DNA of 64,000 nucleotides from Paenirhizobium daejeonense (GTDB lineage Bacteria > Pseudomonadota > Alphaproteobacteria > Rhizobiales > Rhizobiaceae). A program made the translations under genes and the position numbers. Under the pieces are notes generated by a model. That model saw only the letters and a list, made by a program, of their open reading frames with translations. It searched no databases and had not been told where the DNA came from. Positions within the stretch are counted from its first letter, which is position 1. Every line of letters starts with the position of its first letter. The DNA is taken from the NCBI RefSeq assembly GCF_014280875.1, contig NZ_JACLAL010000009.1, positions 62,001 through 126,000 of the forward strand, written 5' to 3'. Shown piece by piece: positions 42,912 through 51,669 of the stretch.

Positions 42912-43958
42912 ATGCCTTCCTTCAAGTCAGCGAGAGCGCCGAAGCTCTGCATCATCGCCGACGACCTGACCGGTGCTCTCGACAGCGCGGCTCCCTTTGC
43001 CGGCCGGGGGATGTCGACGACTGTAGCTTTCGAGCCGGAGGCGGTTGACGAGGCGCTCGCGACGGGTGCGGAAATCATTGCCGTCAGCACTCGCTCACGC
43101 GAGATCGAGCCTGAAAGGGCCGCGGCGGCTGTCCGTATGGTGCTGAAGCAACTGCCCCATGGAACGCCCCTCTTCAAGAAGATCGATTCTCGGCTGAAGG
43201 GGCATATCGCCGAGGAACTCTCTGCCCTGAACCCGTCGGTGATGCTGGTCGCGCCGGCCATTCCCGAATTCCGCCGCAACGTGCGGGCGGGCGCGGTGAC
43301 CGGCTTCGGCGTGACGGAACCGATCCCAGTCCGGTCCCGTCTTGGGGCGCTAGCAGATCGAGCCGTCGTTCCCGATACGGACAGTCTTGACGATCTTCGG
43401 CAAGCGCTCAAGACAGCGCCGGACGCCCTGCCCGTCGGGGCGCGCGGACTGGCCGAGGCCATGGCCGAAATGATGACGGGACGCGCGGAAGCCGATGCCC
43501 CGAAGCCACCCGCCGGCCGCGCACTCTTTGTCGTAGGCTCTCGCGATCCGATCACGCTGGCGCAGGTCGACGCATTGAAGCGCACGAGGGACGCTCTGTG
43601 GTACGGCGCACCGAACGGCATTCTCTCCGAGACCGGCACGAGCGCCGGACTGACGCTGGTGCAGGCGCTGCCGGGAGAAACAGAGATTTCCGGCGCGGAC
43701 GTGTCGGCAAATCTTGCCCGCAGCATTCATCCAGCCCTGACCGCCGGCTGTGACCTGCTGTTCATGACCGGCGGCGCGACGGCTGAAGCCATTTTGAGGC
43801 AAATGGGCATCCGTTCAGCAATGCTTTTGGGGGAATGTCTGCCCGGCCTGCCACTCGCGCGAGCAGGGCACTTGACGATCATCGCCAAATCGGGCGGATT
43901 TGGTAATGGCAATACGCTTGCGGTCCTGGCGGGACTCGGCGAGAAAAAGGCAAGTTGA
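42912..43958 (+). CDS. Four-carbon acid sugar kinase family protein (DUF1537, OtnK/DtnK-like)
   Basis: Predicted ATP-dependent kinase that phosphorylates four-carbon acid sugars such as threonate or erythronate at C4. It has 348 residues, short for the family (about 400). N-terminal substrate motif LCIIADDLTGALDSAAPFAG, then FKKIDSRLKGHIAEEL; C-terminal nucleotide-binding parts LLFMTGGATAEAIL and IIAKSGGFGNGNTL. In known pathways its product goes to a PdxA2 dehydrogenase, and a pdxA-type gene lies at 46808. Followed nine bases later by a GntR regulator. Confidence 0.88.
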   Translation: MPSFKSARAPKLCIIADDLTGALDSAAPFAGRGMSTTVAFEPEAVDEALATGAEIIAVSTRSREIEPERAAAAVRMVLKQLPHGTPLFKKIDSRLKGHIAEELSALNPSVMLVAPAIPEFRRNVRAGAVTGFGVTEPIPVRSRLGALADRAVVPDTDSLDDLRQALKTAPDALPVGARGLAEAMAEMMTGRAEADAPKPPAGRALFVVGSRDPITLAQVDALKRTRDALWYGAPNGILSETGTSAGLTLVQALPGETEISGADVSANLARSIHPALTAGCDLLFMTGGATAEAILRQMGIRSAMLLGECLPGLPLARAGHLTIIAKSGGFGNGNTLAVLAGLGEKKAS

Positions 43959-43967
43959 GGAAAGCGG

Positions 43968-44684
43968 ATGGCGGGAGAAACGGGACGTAAAAGCCTTGCC
44001 GATGTTGTCTTCGAGCGAATGCAGAAGGCGATCAAATCCGGCGCTTATCGGTCCGACGAGCGCCTGCCGACGGAACATGATCTGGCCGCCGAATTTGAAG
44101 TGTCACGTCCCGTGGTGCGCGAAGCGCTGAAGCGTCTGCGTGACCAGGGGCTGATCTATTCGCGTCAGGGCGCTGGCAGTTTCGTTCGTTCCATCGGTCT
44201 GAAGGAACCGCTTGGCTTCGGCCAGTTGCAGAACGTGTCGGACTTGCTCAACTGCTACGAATTCCGACTGACGATGGAACCCGAGGCCGCCGCCTGCGCT
44301 GCCGAGCGTCACGGACCGGAAACACTTGCATCGATTGCCAATGCGCTAGAACTGATGCGGGACGCCACCAATCGCCTATCACATCGGGAAGACGCAGACT
44401 TCCAATTTCACCTCGCGATCGCCAAGGCTTCCGAGAACCCGTATTTTTCCACCGCCATGGAAGCACTCAAGGATCACATCGCAGCAGGCATGCGCTTCCA
44501 CGGTGTTTCGGTGAAGCGGGAGGCCTCCGGCCTCACCCGTGTCTTTGGCGAGCATGCCGACATCTTCGAGGCGATCCGAAATCGCAACACCGAGAAGGCG
44601 CGTGATCTGATGCGCCACCATCTTCTCGGCTCCCGCGAGCGCCTGTTCGAACGCCGCCGCCCCGATCAGGAAAGCGTGGCCTGA
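43968..44684 (+). CDS. GntR-family regulator (FadR/FCD subgroup)
   Basis: A 238-residue regulator with the winged helix (GAYRSDERLPTEHDLAAEF, SRPVVREALKRLRDQGLIY) and an all-helical FCD effector domain (YEFRLTMEPEAAACAAERH, DFQFHLAIAKASENPYF, LMRHHLLGSRERLF). FCD domains often sense organic acids or sugar acids through a metal. GAGGAAAG precedes ATG 43968. Likely local repressor of the kinase gene, the sialidase-like/pdxA operon and perhaps the importer. Confidence 0.9.
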   Translation: MAGETGRKSLADVVFERMQKAIKSGAYRSDERLPTEHDLAAEFEVSRPVVREALKRLRDQGLIYSRQGAGSFVRSIGLKEPLGFGQLQNVSDLLNCYEFRLTMEPEAAACAAERHGPETLASIANALELMRDATNRLSHREDADFQFHLAIAKASENPYFSTAMEALKDHIAAGMRFHGVSVKREASGLTRVFGEHADIFEAIRNRNTEKARDLMRHHLLGSRERLFERRRPDQESVA

Positions 44685-44702
44685 CCATCCTTCTTCGAAA
44701 TG

Positions 44703-44732
44703 AAAAAACCGGCGTCCTGTTCAGAACGCCGG
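44703..44732 (-). terminator. Intrinsic terminator of the sialidase-like/pdxA/DapA-like/Fe-ADH operon
   Basis: A GC-rich stem CCGGCGT (44709-44715) / ACGCCGG (44726-44732) with a 10-base loop is followed, on the minus strand, by a run of six T (44703-44708 read as A on the plus strand). It lies 35 bp after the Fe-ADH stop codon. It may also act weakly for the convergent gntR. Confidence 0.82.
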
Positions 44733-44766
44733 AGTCTGGGGTGGAGGAGAAGTTCTGAGCGCCGCT

Positions 44767-45888
44767 TCAGAAAGCGGCACGGTAAATCCCGAGCACGTCT
44801 TCAACGCTCATGTCGCGTGGATTGTTGTCCATCAGGCGACGGATGGCGTGAGCCTCTTCGGCAAAGCGCTGCAGGTCCTCTTCATGGGCACCGTGGCGGG
44901 AAAGCTGCATCTCCAGGCCGAGGCCGGCACAGAAGCCGTGCGCCGCAGCCAGAAGCCCTTCTCCCCTCGCCTGTTCGGCAATACCGAGCGCCGCCACGAC
45001 TTCGGCCGTCTTTTCCGGGGCCACCTGCTCGTTATAGGCCAGCACATGCGGGAAGATGATGGCGTTGGCGAGCCCGTGCGGCAGATGCAGCAGCGTGCCG
45101 AGCGGATAGGCAAGCGCATGGCCAGCCGCTGTGTTCACCGGCCCGAGGCAGATGCCTCCGTAGAAAGAAGCGATCATCATGCCTTCCCGCGCTTCGGTAT
45201 CCGAGCCGTCCTTGACGGCGCGGGCCAGATAGCGACCGATGAGATCGATACCGATCCTTGCGTAATAGTCGATCACCGGATGAGCCTTGCGGTTGGTGAA
45301 GGCCTCGACGCAATGGGCCATGGCATCGACACCGGTCGCAGCCGTAACCGCTGCTGGCACGCTATAGGTCAGTTCCGGATCGAGAACAGCGAGATCGGCG
45401 ATCAGGTGCGGGCTTTCGACCGCGATCTTGTTGCCCTTGCCCGGATCGGTGATCAATGCGCGGATGCCCGCCTCCGAGCCGGTTCCGGCGGTTGTGGCGA
45501 TCTGCACGAGGCGGGTACGCCGCCCCACGACCTTGTCCGGCCCGGCAACATCGGCAAGCGTCTGGCTTCCATCCCAAAGCGCAGCCACCAGCTTGGCCAC
45601 ATCCATGACCGAGCCGCCACCAAGACCGATAACCAGATCGGGGCTGGCGCGGCGAGCCGCTTCCAGCGCCGCATCGAAGGTCGCGGTGTCGGGCTCGCCG
45701 GGAATGGCGTCGAAAACGGTGATCGTGCCATTGAGGCCGAGACGATTGACGAAACCCGCCGTGTGCGGCGTCGCAAGCACGAAGATGCGGGCGGCATCGC
45801 TCGCCCAGATGCCGACGCGGGCAGCAGATCCTGCGCCGATTTCCAGCCGGCGCGGCTGATGGAGTGTAATGATCCGGTTTGCCGTCAT
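44767..45888 (-). CDS. Iron-containing alcohol dehydrogenase
   Basis: A 373-residue group III alcohol dehydrogenase. Nucleotide-binding VIGLGGGSVMDVAKLVAAL, TTAGTGSEAG, the metal region GVDAMAHCVEAF and HALAYPLGTLLHLPHGLAN. It probably reduces or oxidises a small aldehyde or hydroxy acid released by the aldolase encoded just upstream (14 bp). Exact substrate unknown. Confidence 0.92.
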   Translation of the reverse strand: MTANRIITLHQPRRLEIGAGSAARVGIWASDAARIFVLATPHTAGFVNRLGLNGTITVFDAIPGEPDTATFDAALEAARRASPDLVIGLGGGSVMDVAKLVAALWDGSQTLADVAGPDKVVGRRTRLVQIATTAGTGSEAGIRALITDPGKGNKIAVESPHLIADLAVLDPELTYSVPAAVTAATGVDAMAHCVEAFTNRKAHPVIDYYARIGIDLIGRYLARAVKDGSDTEAREGMMIASFYGGICLGPVNTAAGHALAYPLGTLLHLPHGLANAIIFPHVLAYNEQVAPEKTAEVVAALGIAEQARGEGLLAAAHGFCAGLGLEMQLSRHGAHEEDLQRFAEEAHAIRRLMDNNPRDMSVEDVLGIYRAAF

Positions 45889-45902
45889 GGCGAACTCCTC
45901 TT

Positions 45903-46811
45903 TCAGAGTGCTTCGAGACGAGCCATTTCGGCCCAGACCTTCTGCTGCTCGTCTTCGGAGAGCGGCGAGAAGGGCGGATGGACATTCAGCCAGCCGAGAT
46001 CGTTGCGCCGGCGGGCGATCATGGTCTTCACCGTGGGAAGCTGGACATAGGCATTGGTGAGCGTGCGCCAGGCGACGATGATGTCCTGCGCGGCCTTCAC
46101 CTCATCAGCCTTTGCCGGATCGTTCCAGTGGTCGTAGACGATACGCAGTTCTCTAGCGACAAGGTTGGAGGATGCCGTGATGCAGCCGGCTCCACCGCCC
46201 TCAAGAACCGGCAGCAGCAACGGGTCCGCACCCGCCAGCACGCCGAAACCGGGGAATTTCTCCGAGATCGCATGCATGTTCTCGATCTTGCCGTCGCTGT
46301 CCTTGATACCGACGACGGTATCGGGGAACGCGTCGCGCAGCATGGCGATCAGCGTGTGGGAGATCGGAACGCCCGTCAGCATGGGAATGTGGTAGAGGAT
46401 GACCTTTAGCCGGTCGTCCGCCACCCGCTCGATGATGCTGGCATAGAAGCGGAACAGGCTCTCGTCGGAAAACGCCGTGTAATAGAACGGCGGCAGCAGG
46501 ACGACGCCGCGCACGCCGGCCTGAACCGCATGGCGTGTCATTTCCACGGCATCCGTCACCGCGCAGGAGGACGTGCCGGGAAGCAGGCCATCGGCAGGCA
46601 CGCCTGCCTTCAGGGCAGCCTCGACCAGATCCATGCGCTCGCGCGCACCGAAGCTGTTTGCCTCGCCCGTCGAACCGAGCATGGCCACGCCATGGCAACC
46701 TTCGTCGAGCAGAGCGCGGGCATGGGCGCCGAACAGTTCTAGATTGGGCGTTCCGTCGGATTTCAGCGGGGTCGCCGCAGCACAATAGACACCCTCGATA
46801 GCGAAACTCAT
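45903..46811 (-). CDS. DapA/NanA-family class I aldolase
   Basis: A 302-residue TIM-barrel lyase of the dihydrodipicolinate synthase / N-acetylneuraminate lyase superfamily. Schiff-base lysine in VVGIKDSDGK (Lys170), catalytic tyrosine in ILYHIPMLTG (Tyr140), and MLGSTGEANSF for the pyruvyl carboxylate. It most likely cleaves or dehydrates a keto-deoxy sugar acid. It overlaps the pdxA-type gene by four bases. Together with a sialidase-like protein a sialate-type substrate is possible, but no other nan gene is present. Confidence 0.9.
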   Translation of the reverse strand: MSFAIEGVYCAAATPLKSDGTPNLELFGAHARALLDEGCHGVAMLGSTGEANSFGARERMDLVEAALKAGVPADGLLPGTSSCAVTDAVEMTRHAVQAGVRGVVLLPPFYYTAFSDESLFRFYASIIERVADDRLKVILYHIPMLTGVPISHTLIAMLRDAFPDTVVGIKDSDGKIENMHAISEKFPGFGVLAGADPLLLPVLEGGGAGCITASSNLVARELRIVYDHWNDPAKADEVKAAQDIIVAWRTLTNAYVQLPTVKTMIARRRNDLGWLNVHPPFSPLSEDEQQKVWAEMARLEAL

Positions 46812-47758
46812 TTGCGTCCTCCCGCGACCAGCTTGCGCGCATAGGCGATGGCCGCATTCATGTTGCCGTGATTGGCGATACCCTTGCCGGCGATGTCGAA
46901 AGCCGTTCCGTGGTCGACCGACGTGCGGTCGATCGGCAATTCGACGGAAACGTTGACCGCCGTGTCGAAGGCAACCAGCTTGATCGGGATGTGGCCCTGG
47001 TCATGATACTGGGCGACTACCAGATCGAACGCGCCGCTATAGGCCCGGTAGAACACCGTATCGGCCGGGATCGGGCCGTAGGCATCGATGCCCTCGGCAC
47101 GGGCGGCAGCGACTGCCGGTGCGATCTGCTCGTCATCCTCGGTGCCGAACAGGCCGTTTTCACCGCAATGGGGGTTAAGGCCAGCCACGGCAATGCGCGG
47201 CTTCTCGATGCCGATGCGTTTCAGATGGGCGTCGCCGGCGCGAATGGTTGCAAGAACGCGTTCCGTGGTGGAGCGGCGGATTGCTTCCTGCAGCGCGACA
47301 TGGGTCGATACATGGATGACTTTGAGCCGCTCGGAAGCAAGCAACATGTAGGCAGCCTTGGAGCCGGTGAGATGACGCAGCATGCCGGTATGGCCGTCAT
47401 AATGGTGACCGGCGGCATTCAGGGCTTCCTTGTTGATCGGCGCGGTGACGATGCAGCCGATCTTGCCGGCTTCGGCATCACGGACGGCCTTTTCGATGAA
47501 GCGAAAGGCTGCGTCCCCGGCAACCGCCGACAGCTTGCCGAAGGGAAGCGGAGCGCCTTCGATCGGAAGGTCGACCACGCGGTCCGTAAGGTCGACGTCG
47601 ATACCGATAGCGGCCTTTGCCGCCTCCAGCGTCGCAAGGTTGCCGTAGATTAGCGTGCGGCTACGGTCGGCCTCACTCATCTCCGCCAGCGCCTTGAGGC
47701 TGATTTCCGGACCAACGCCTGCCGGGTCGCCCATGGTAATGCCGATGATGTCGCTCAT
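46808..47758 (-). CDS. pdxA2: PdxA2-type 4-phosphate acid-sugar dehydrogenase
   Basis: A 316-residue NAD-dependent, metal-dependent oxidative decarboxylase. The start ATG 47758 (MSDIIGITMGDPAGVGPEIS) has GGAG eight bases before it and lies two bases after the upstream stop; longer frames upstream are shadow coding. The metal motif HHYDGHTGMLRHL lies near residues 118-130. PdxA2 proteins convert 4-phospho-threonate or -erythronate to dihydroxyacetone phosphate, which pairs with the DUF1537 kinase at 42912. A role in pyridoxine synthesis is less likely here. Confidence 0.9.
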   Translation of the reverse strand: MSDIIGITMGDPAGVGPEISLKALAEMSEADRSRTLIYGNLATLEAAKAAIGIDVDLTDRVVDLPIEGAPLPFGKLSAVAGDAAFRFIEKAVRDAEAGKIGCIVTAPINKEALNAAGHHYDGHTGMLRHLTGSKAAYMLLASERLKVIHVSTHVALQEAIRRSTTERVLATIRAGDAHLKRIGIEKPRIAVAGLNPHCGENGLFGTEDDEQIAPAVAAARAEGIDAYGPIPADTVFYRAYSGAFDLVVAQYHDQGHIPIKLVAFDTAVNVSVELPIDRTSVDHGTAFDIAGKGIANHGNMNAAIAYARKLVAGGRK

Positions 47759-47760
47759 CC

Positions 47761-48954
47761 TCAATTCTCCGCTTCGAGTTTCGCCAGCGCCTCGGGGGCA
47801 AGCCGAACATATTTGATCGCCCGGCGATGATAGGTGTAGGCGATATGCAGGGTTCCGTCCGGGTCCTGAAGGATCCACGGATAGGACATTTCCTTGTTGC
47901 GACCGTCGGTGGAATCGTTCGACGTGCAGGTGCCGGGGCCATCCTCGATGACGATCCGCTTCGGGAAGGTCAAGCCGCCATCCTCGGAGAAGCAGACGGC
48001 GACAGGCGCCCGCGGGACGCCCCAGACAGGCACGCAACCACCGGATGGGTCGGCATCGGGACGGGCATCGTCCTCGCCGAGTTCGTCATAAAGGGATGCG
48101 CGCCGGTCGCTGGACATGGCGGCATTCACCGGATTGCCGATCACTGCCAACCGACCATCGACAAGGCGGAGAGCCGCAATCGAGGAGTTGTTGTTGGGAA
48201 CATCCGTCGCCTGCGGCGCCGACCATGAGCGTCCGCCATCCGTGCTTTCCGAACGATGGACGAAATCGGCCTGGCGACGACGATAGAAGGCCGCGAAACG
48301 GTTGTCGCCCAGCGCGACCGGGCTCATATGCACCGATCCGATCGAACCCGGCACCTCTTCAAGTCGCCATGTCGCGCCGGCATCCGACGAGACACCGATT
48401 GCCGCGACGTCATGGCTGCCGTTCCATTTTTGACCCGGCCGCTGCACACAGCGAAAAATCGGCAGAACCCAGGCACCATCGTCACGAACGACAAGGGGTG
48501 CGCGGATGAAACAACCGCGCGGCAGATCGAGAAACTGCCCCTCGGCGCTCGATATCATCGTCGGATCGGCCGCATCCCGGAAGAGCGGCGCCATGCGGAT
48601 CCGGCACTCGTCCTGATTGCCGGATGGCTGCGCCGTGTGAAACAGCCAGAGCTGGCCATCCGGCGCGGTAAAGATCACCGGGTTCTGCTCTGAATGGGCA
48701 GGATCGCCGCTCAGGGCTCGCGCAGGTCCCCATACGGAAGCACCCGGCAGTAGGATCGAGGCGTGAATGGAAATGTCAGACTTACCTTCCAGCGTGCCGC
48801 CGAACCACGCGCAGATCAACGCGCCATCGGGCAGCCGTGACAGAAAGGCGGCATGGTTCTGGATTTTCGGCGATGGCAGAAACGCCTCCGCCCGACCAGG
48901 CGCTGACTGTGACAGCACGCCCGTCATGGCGGCGGCAATAGTTTCCGGATGCAT
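47761..48954 (-). CDS. Sialidase-like BNR-repeat protein (COG4692 type), apparently cytoplasmic
   Basis: A 397-residue six-bladed propeller candidate. The start ATG 48954 (MHPETIAAAMTG) has GGAGGAG just upstream; the longer frame from 49152 has an A/T-rich non-protein character. Three Asp boxes are visible: SSDAGATW, STDGGRSW and SEDGGLTF. Other conserved parts are CAWFGGTLEGKSD and HSEQNPVIF. No signal peptide, so it would act on imported oligosaccharide. First gene of the operon with pdxA-type, aldolase and Fe-ADH genes. True substrate unknown; named sialidase only by fold. Confidence 0.83.
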   Translation of the reverse strand: MHPETIAAAMTGVLSQSAPGRAEAFLPSPKIQNHAAFLSRLPDGALICAWFGGTLEGKSDISIHASILLPGASVWGPARALSGDPAHSEQNPVIFTAPDGQLWLFHTAQPSGNQDECRIRMAPLFRDAADPTMISSAEGQFLDLPRGCFIRAPLVVRDDGAWVLPIFRCVQRPGQKWNGSHDVAAIGVSSDAGATWRLEEVPGSIGSVHMSPVALGDNRFAAFYRRRQADFVHRSESTDGGRSWSAPQATDVPNNNSSIAALRLVDGRLAVIGNPVNAAMSSDRRASLYDELGEDDARPDADPSGGCVPVWGVPRAPVAVCFSEDGGLTFPKRIVIEDGPGTCTSNDSTDGRNKEMSYPWILQDPDGTLHIAYTYHRRAIKYVRLAPEALAKLEAEN

Positions 48955-49194
48955 GATCTCCTCCCGGATCGAAACTGCCGTGAAAATTGACCCTGAATCA
49001 TCTGTTGTCAAGTTGATCGTAATTTGATCGCCTACAAAATCGAAGCATATATAAACATTTATATCAATAAAATCATATGGATATGAAATCTTAAAAAAAT
49101 TCTTCCAGAGAGTTTTTCGAGAAATGTTGACAAAAAAGACATCGCCCATCATGGTTTAGGCATGACATGGAGGATGTCTGTAACGGAGGAAAGA
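48955..49194. promoter_or_regulatory. Divergent promoter region, sialidase-like operon / DMT-importer operon
   Basis: A 240-bp, strikingly A/T-rich region in a GC-rich window. It has a direct repeat TTGATCG (49013-49019 and 49024-49030, 11 bp apart, one helical turn), and an inverted repeat ATATAAA-CA-TTTATAT (49049-49064). These are candidate GntR operators. The right end holds the ribosome site GGAGGAAAGA for the permease at 49195. Confidence 0.5.
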
Positions 49195-50076
49195 ATGACC
49201 GGCCCCGTCGCCAGAAAACGGTCCACAGGTCTCGCTGTGGCCCTTGCCGCAACAGGCGCATGCCTGTCGGCTGCGGACGCCGTGCTGGTGCGCAGCCTCA
49301 ATGGCGAGGTTCACCCTTTTGTCATCGGGTTCTTCCGTGCGACGTTCGGCGCACTCGCCATCCTGCCGATCGTCGTCAGAGATCCCCGGATCCTGGCTTC
49401 GGTCTATCCGTTGCGCCAGCACGCAGTGCGGGCGGGCCTAAAGCTCCTGGCGCTGGTGGCTTTTTTCGCAGCCTTCGCAAAAGGTCCGCTGACGGACGTC
49501 ACGGCCGTTGCCTTCACCTCGCCGATCTTTGTGTTGATAGGTGCGGCACTGGCATTCGGCGAGAAGCTCGGCCCGATGCGGATCGCAGCACTGCTGTTCG
49601 GCTTTGCCGGCGCCATGCTGGTGGTCAGCCCAGTTGGTTCCGGCCTGACGCTTGCGATCGGCTTCGCCTTTGCCGGCGCACTGCTGCAGGCGCTGATCCA
49701 GCTCATGCTGAAATCGATGTCATCAGGCGACCGCACCGATACGCTGGTCTGCCTCAACCTGCTCTTGACCGTGCCGATGGCCGCCGTGCTCGCGGTACTC
49801 GTCTGGACCACACCGACCTGGCACCAGTTCGGCCTTCTGGCACTTCAGGGCGTGCTTGGCGCCATCTGCATGTCGGCCATGACCCACGCCTTCAGCCTTG
49901 CTGACGCCTCGGTCGTGGCTCCTGTCGATTTCGCCCGGCTGCCGATGGTCGCCGTGTTCGCCTATGCGCTGTTCGGAGAAGTGGCCGGTGCCGCCACCTG
50001 GATCGGCGGCGTAACGATCTGTTTCGCGGTGCTACTCGCCGCACGCCCGCTCCGGCGGACAACTAAGCTGCCATGA
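49195..50076 (+). CDS. DMT-superfamily (EamA) transporter
   Basis: A 293-residue protein with ten hydrophobic helices and two EamA repeats (first around LSAADAVLVRSLNGEVHPFV, second from LTLAIGFAFAGALLQALIQ). ATG 49195 follows GGAGG. EamA proteins export or import small metabolites. It leads the operon of the Dpp-type importer, with the next start 32 bp downstream. Confidence 0.9.
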   Translation: MTGPVARKRSTGLAVALAATGACLSAADAVLVRSLNGEVHPFVIGFFRATFGALAILPIVVRDPRILASVYPLRQHAVRAGLKLLALVAFFAAFAKGPLTDVTAVAFTSPIFVLIGAALAFGEKLGPMRIAALLFGFAGAMLVVSPVGSGLTLAIGFAFAGALLQALIQLMLKSMSSGDRTDTLVCLNLLLTVPMAAVLAVLVWTTPTWHQFGLLALQGVLGAICMSAMTHAFSLADASVVAPVDFARLPMVAVFAYALFGEVAGAATWIGGVTICFAVLLAARPLRRTTKLP

Positions 50077-50108
50077 ATGGTTCGTGGCCGTATTCTGGGA
50101 GGAAGAAA

Positions 50109-51611
50109 ATGATCAGAAAGACATTGCTTGCCGGCGGGCTTCTGCTTGCCGCCAGCGTCGCACCGGTCCTCGCTGCCGATACCGGCGTGAAGATCGTGCT
50201 CAACGAGGAAGCCGACCTGCTCGAGCCCTGCATGGCGACGCGCTCCAACATCGGCCGCATCATTCTCGGAAACATCAGCGAAACGCTGACGGAACTGGAC
50301 GTTCGCGGCGGCAAGGGCCTGCAGCCGCGTCTCGCCGAAAGCTGGGCACAGCAGCCTGACGGCAGCTGGCGCTTCACACTTCGCAAGGGCGTGAAGTTCT
50401 CCGACGGTTCGGATTTCGATGCCAAGGATGTGAAATTCTCCTTCGACCGCGCCATGGACAAGTCGATCACCTGCGAAACGCCGCGCTATTTCGGCGGCAT
50501 GACGGTGACGGCAAAGGTGGTCGACGACCAGACCATCGACTTCTCCGCCGATCCGGTCCAGCCGATCCTGCCGCTTCTGCTCTCTCTGGTAACCATCGTG
50601 CCGGAAGGCACGCCAATCTCCTTTATCCGCGAACCGATCGGCACCGGCCCTTACAAGCTCACGGAATGGACCCCCGGCCAGCAGATCGTTCTGGAAGAGC
50701 GCAACGACTACTGGGGTAACAAGCCGGCAGTTACCAAGGCAACCTATCTCTTCCGCTCGGATCCGGCCGTGCGCGCCGCCATGGTGCAGACGGGTGAAGC
50801 CGATATCGCTCCATCGATCTCGCAGCTCGACGCCACCAATCCGGCGACCGATTTCTCCTATCTCGACTCCGAGACGGTCTATATCCGCCTCGACCACTCC
50901 ATGGCTCCGATCAACGATCTACGCGTCCGCAAGGCGCTGAACATGGCGATCGACCGCGAAGCCTTCGTCGGCACGCTGGTTCCGAAGGGCACGCTGCTCG
51001 CCACCTCCGTCTTCCCGCCGCCGACGCTCGGCTGGAACAAGGACGTGAAGGTCCCTGCTTATGACCCGGAAGGCGCAAAGAAGCTCCTCGAAGAAGCCAA
51101 GGCCGATGGCGTTCCGGTCGACACCAAGCTCACGCTCGTCGCCCGTACGGCAAACTTCCCGAATGTTACCGAAATCATGGAAGCAATCCAGCAGCAGCTG
51201 CAGGAAGTCGGCTTCAACGTCGATCTGAAGTTCTATGAAGTCGCGGAATTCGAAAAGCTCTATTCGAAGCCCTATCCGACGGATCGCGGCCCGATGCTGG
51301 TTACGGCCATGCATGACAACTCGAAGGGCGATCCGGTCTTCTCTATGTTCTTCAAATATGCCAGCGACGGCCGCCAGTCAGGCATCAGCGATCCCAAGGT
51401 GGATGACCTGATCAAGCGCGCATCGGCGGCAACGGGCGACGACCGCGCAAAGCTTTGGTCAGAACTCGTCGCCTATCTGCATGACGATCTGGCTGCAGAC
51501 GTCCTGCTGTTCCATATGGTTGGCTACAGCCGCGTTTCCGAGCGGATTGACTTCAAGCCGACCATGGCGACGAATTCGCAGCTCCAGCTCTCTGAAATCG
51601 GCTTCAAGTGA
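50109..51611 (+). CDS. Dpp-type solute-binding protein
   Basis: A 500-residue SBP_bac_5 protein with a Sec signal peptide (MIRKTLLAGGLLLAASVAP, cleavage near VLA-AD). ATG 50109 follows GGAGGAAGAAA and is preferred over the in-frame start at 50073. Core motifs: LAESWAQQPDGSWRFTLRKG, DLRVRKALNMAIDREAF. Partner of the permeases and ATPase that follow. Ligand probably the substrate of the neighbouring acid-sugar genes (inference). Confidence 0.94.
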   Translation: MIRKTLLAGGLLLAASVAPVLAADTGVKIVLNEEADLLEPCMATRSNIGRIILGNISETLTELDVRGGKGLQPRLAESWAQQPDGSWRFTLRKGVKFSDGSDFDAKDVKFSFDRAMDKSITCETPRYFGGMTVTAKVVDDQTIDFSADPVQPILPLLLSLVTIVPEGTPISFIREPIGTGPYKLTEWTPGQQIVLEERNDYWGNKPAVTKATYLFRSDPAVRAAMVQTGEADIAPSISQLDATNPATDFSYLDSETVYIRLDHSMAPINDLRVRKALNMAIDREAFVGTLVPKGTLLATSVFPPPTLGWNKDVKVPAYDPEGAKKLLEEAKADGVPVDTKLTLVARTANFPNVTEIMEAIQQQLQEVGFNVDLKFYEVAEFEKLYSKPYPTDRGPMLVTAMHDNSKGDPVFSMFFKYASDGRQSGISDPKVDDLIKRASAATGDDRAKLWSELVAYLHDDLAADVLLFHMVGYSRVSERIDFKPTMATNSQLQLSEIGFK

Positions 51612-51619
51612 AACCGGGC

Positions 51620-51640
51620 GGGCGGGGTGATACCCCGCCC
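51620..51640 (+). terminator. Strong stem-loop between binding-protein and permease genes
   Basis: GGGCGGGGT (51620-51628) and ACCCCGCCC (51632-51640) form a 9-bp perfect stem with a 3-base loop, without a T-run. In importer operons such hairpins protect the upstream binding-protein mRNA or partly terminate, giving more binding protein than permease. That role is inferred from position. Confidence 0.7.
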
Positions 51641-51669
51641 TTACCCCCTCGCAATGAAAGCGAACTGCC

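Noticed and set aside
45903..48954. Calling the BNR-aldolase operon a true sialic acid (nan) pathway
   Set aside because: No NanK, NanE or sialic acid transporter type is present, and the kinase is a DUF1537 acid-sugar kinase; fold similarity alone is not enough.
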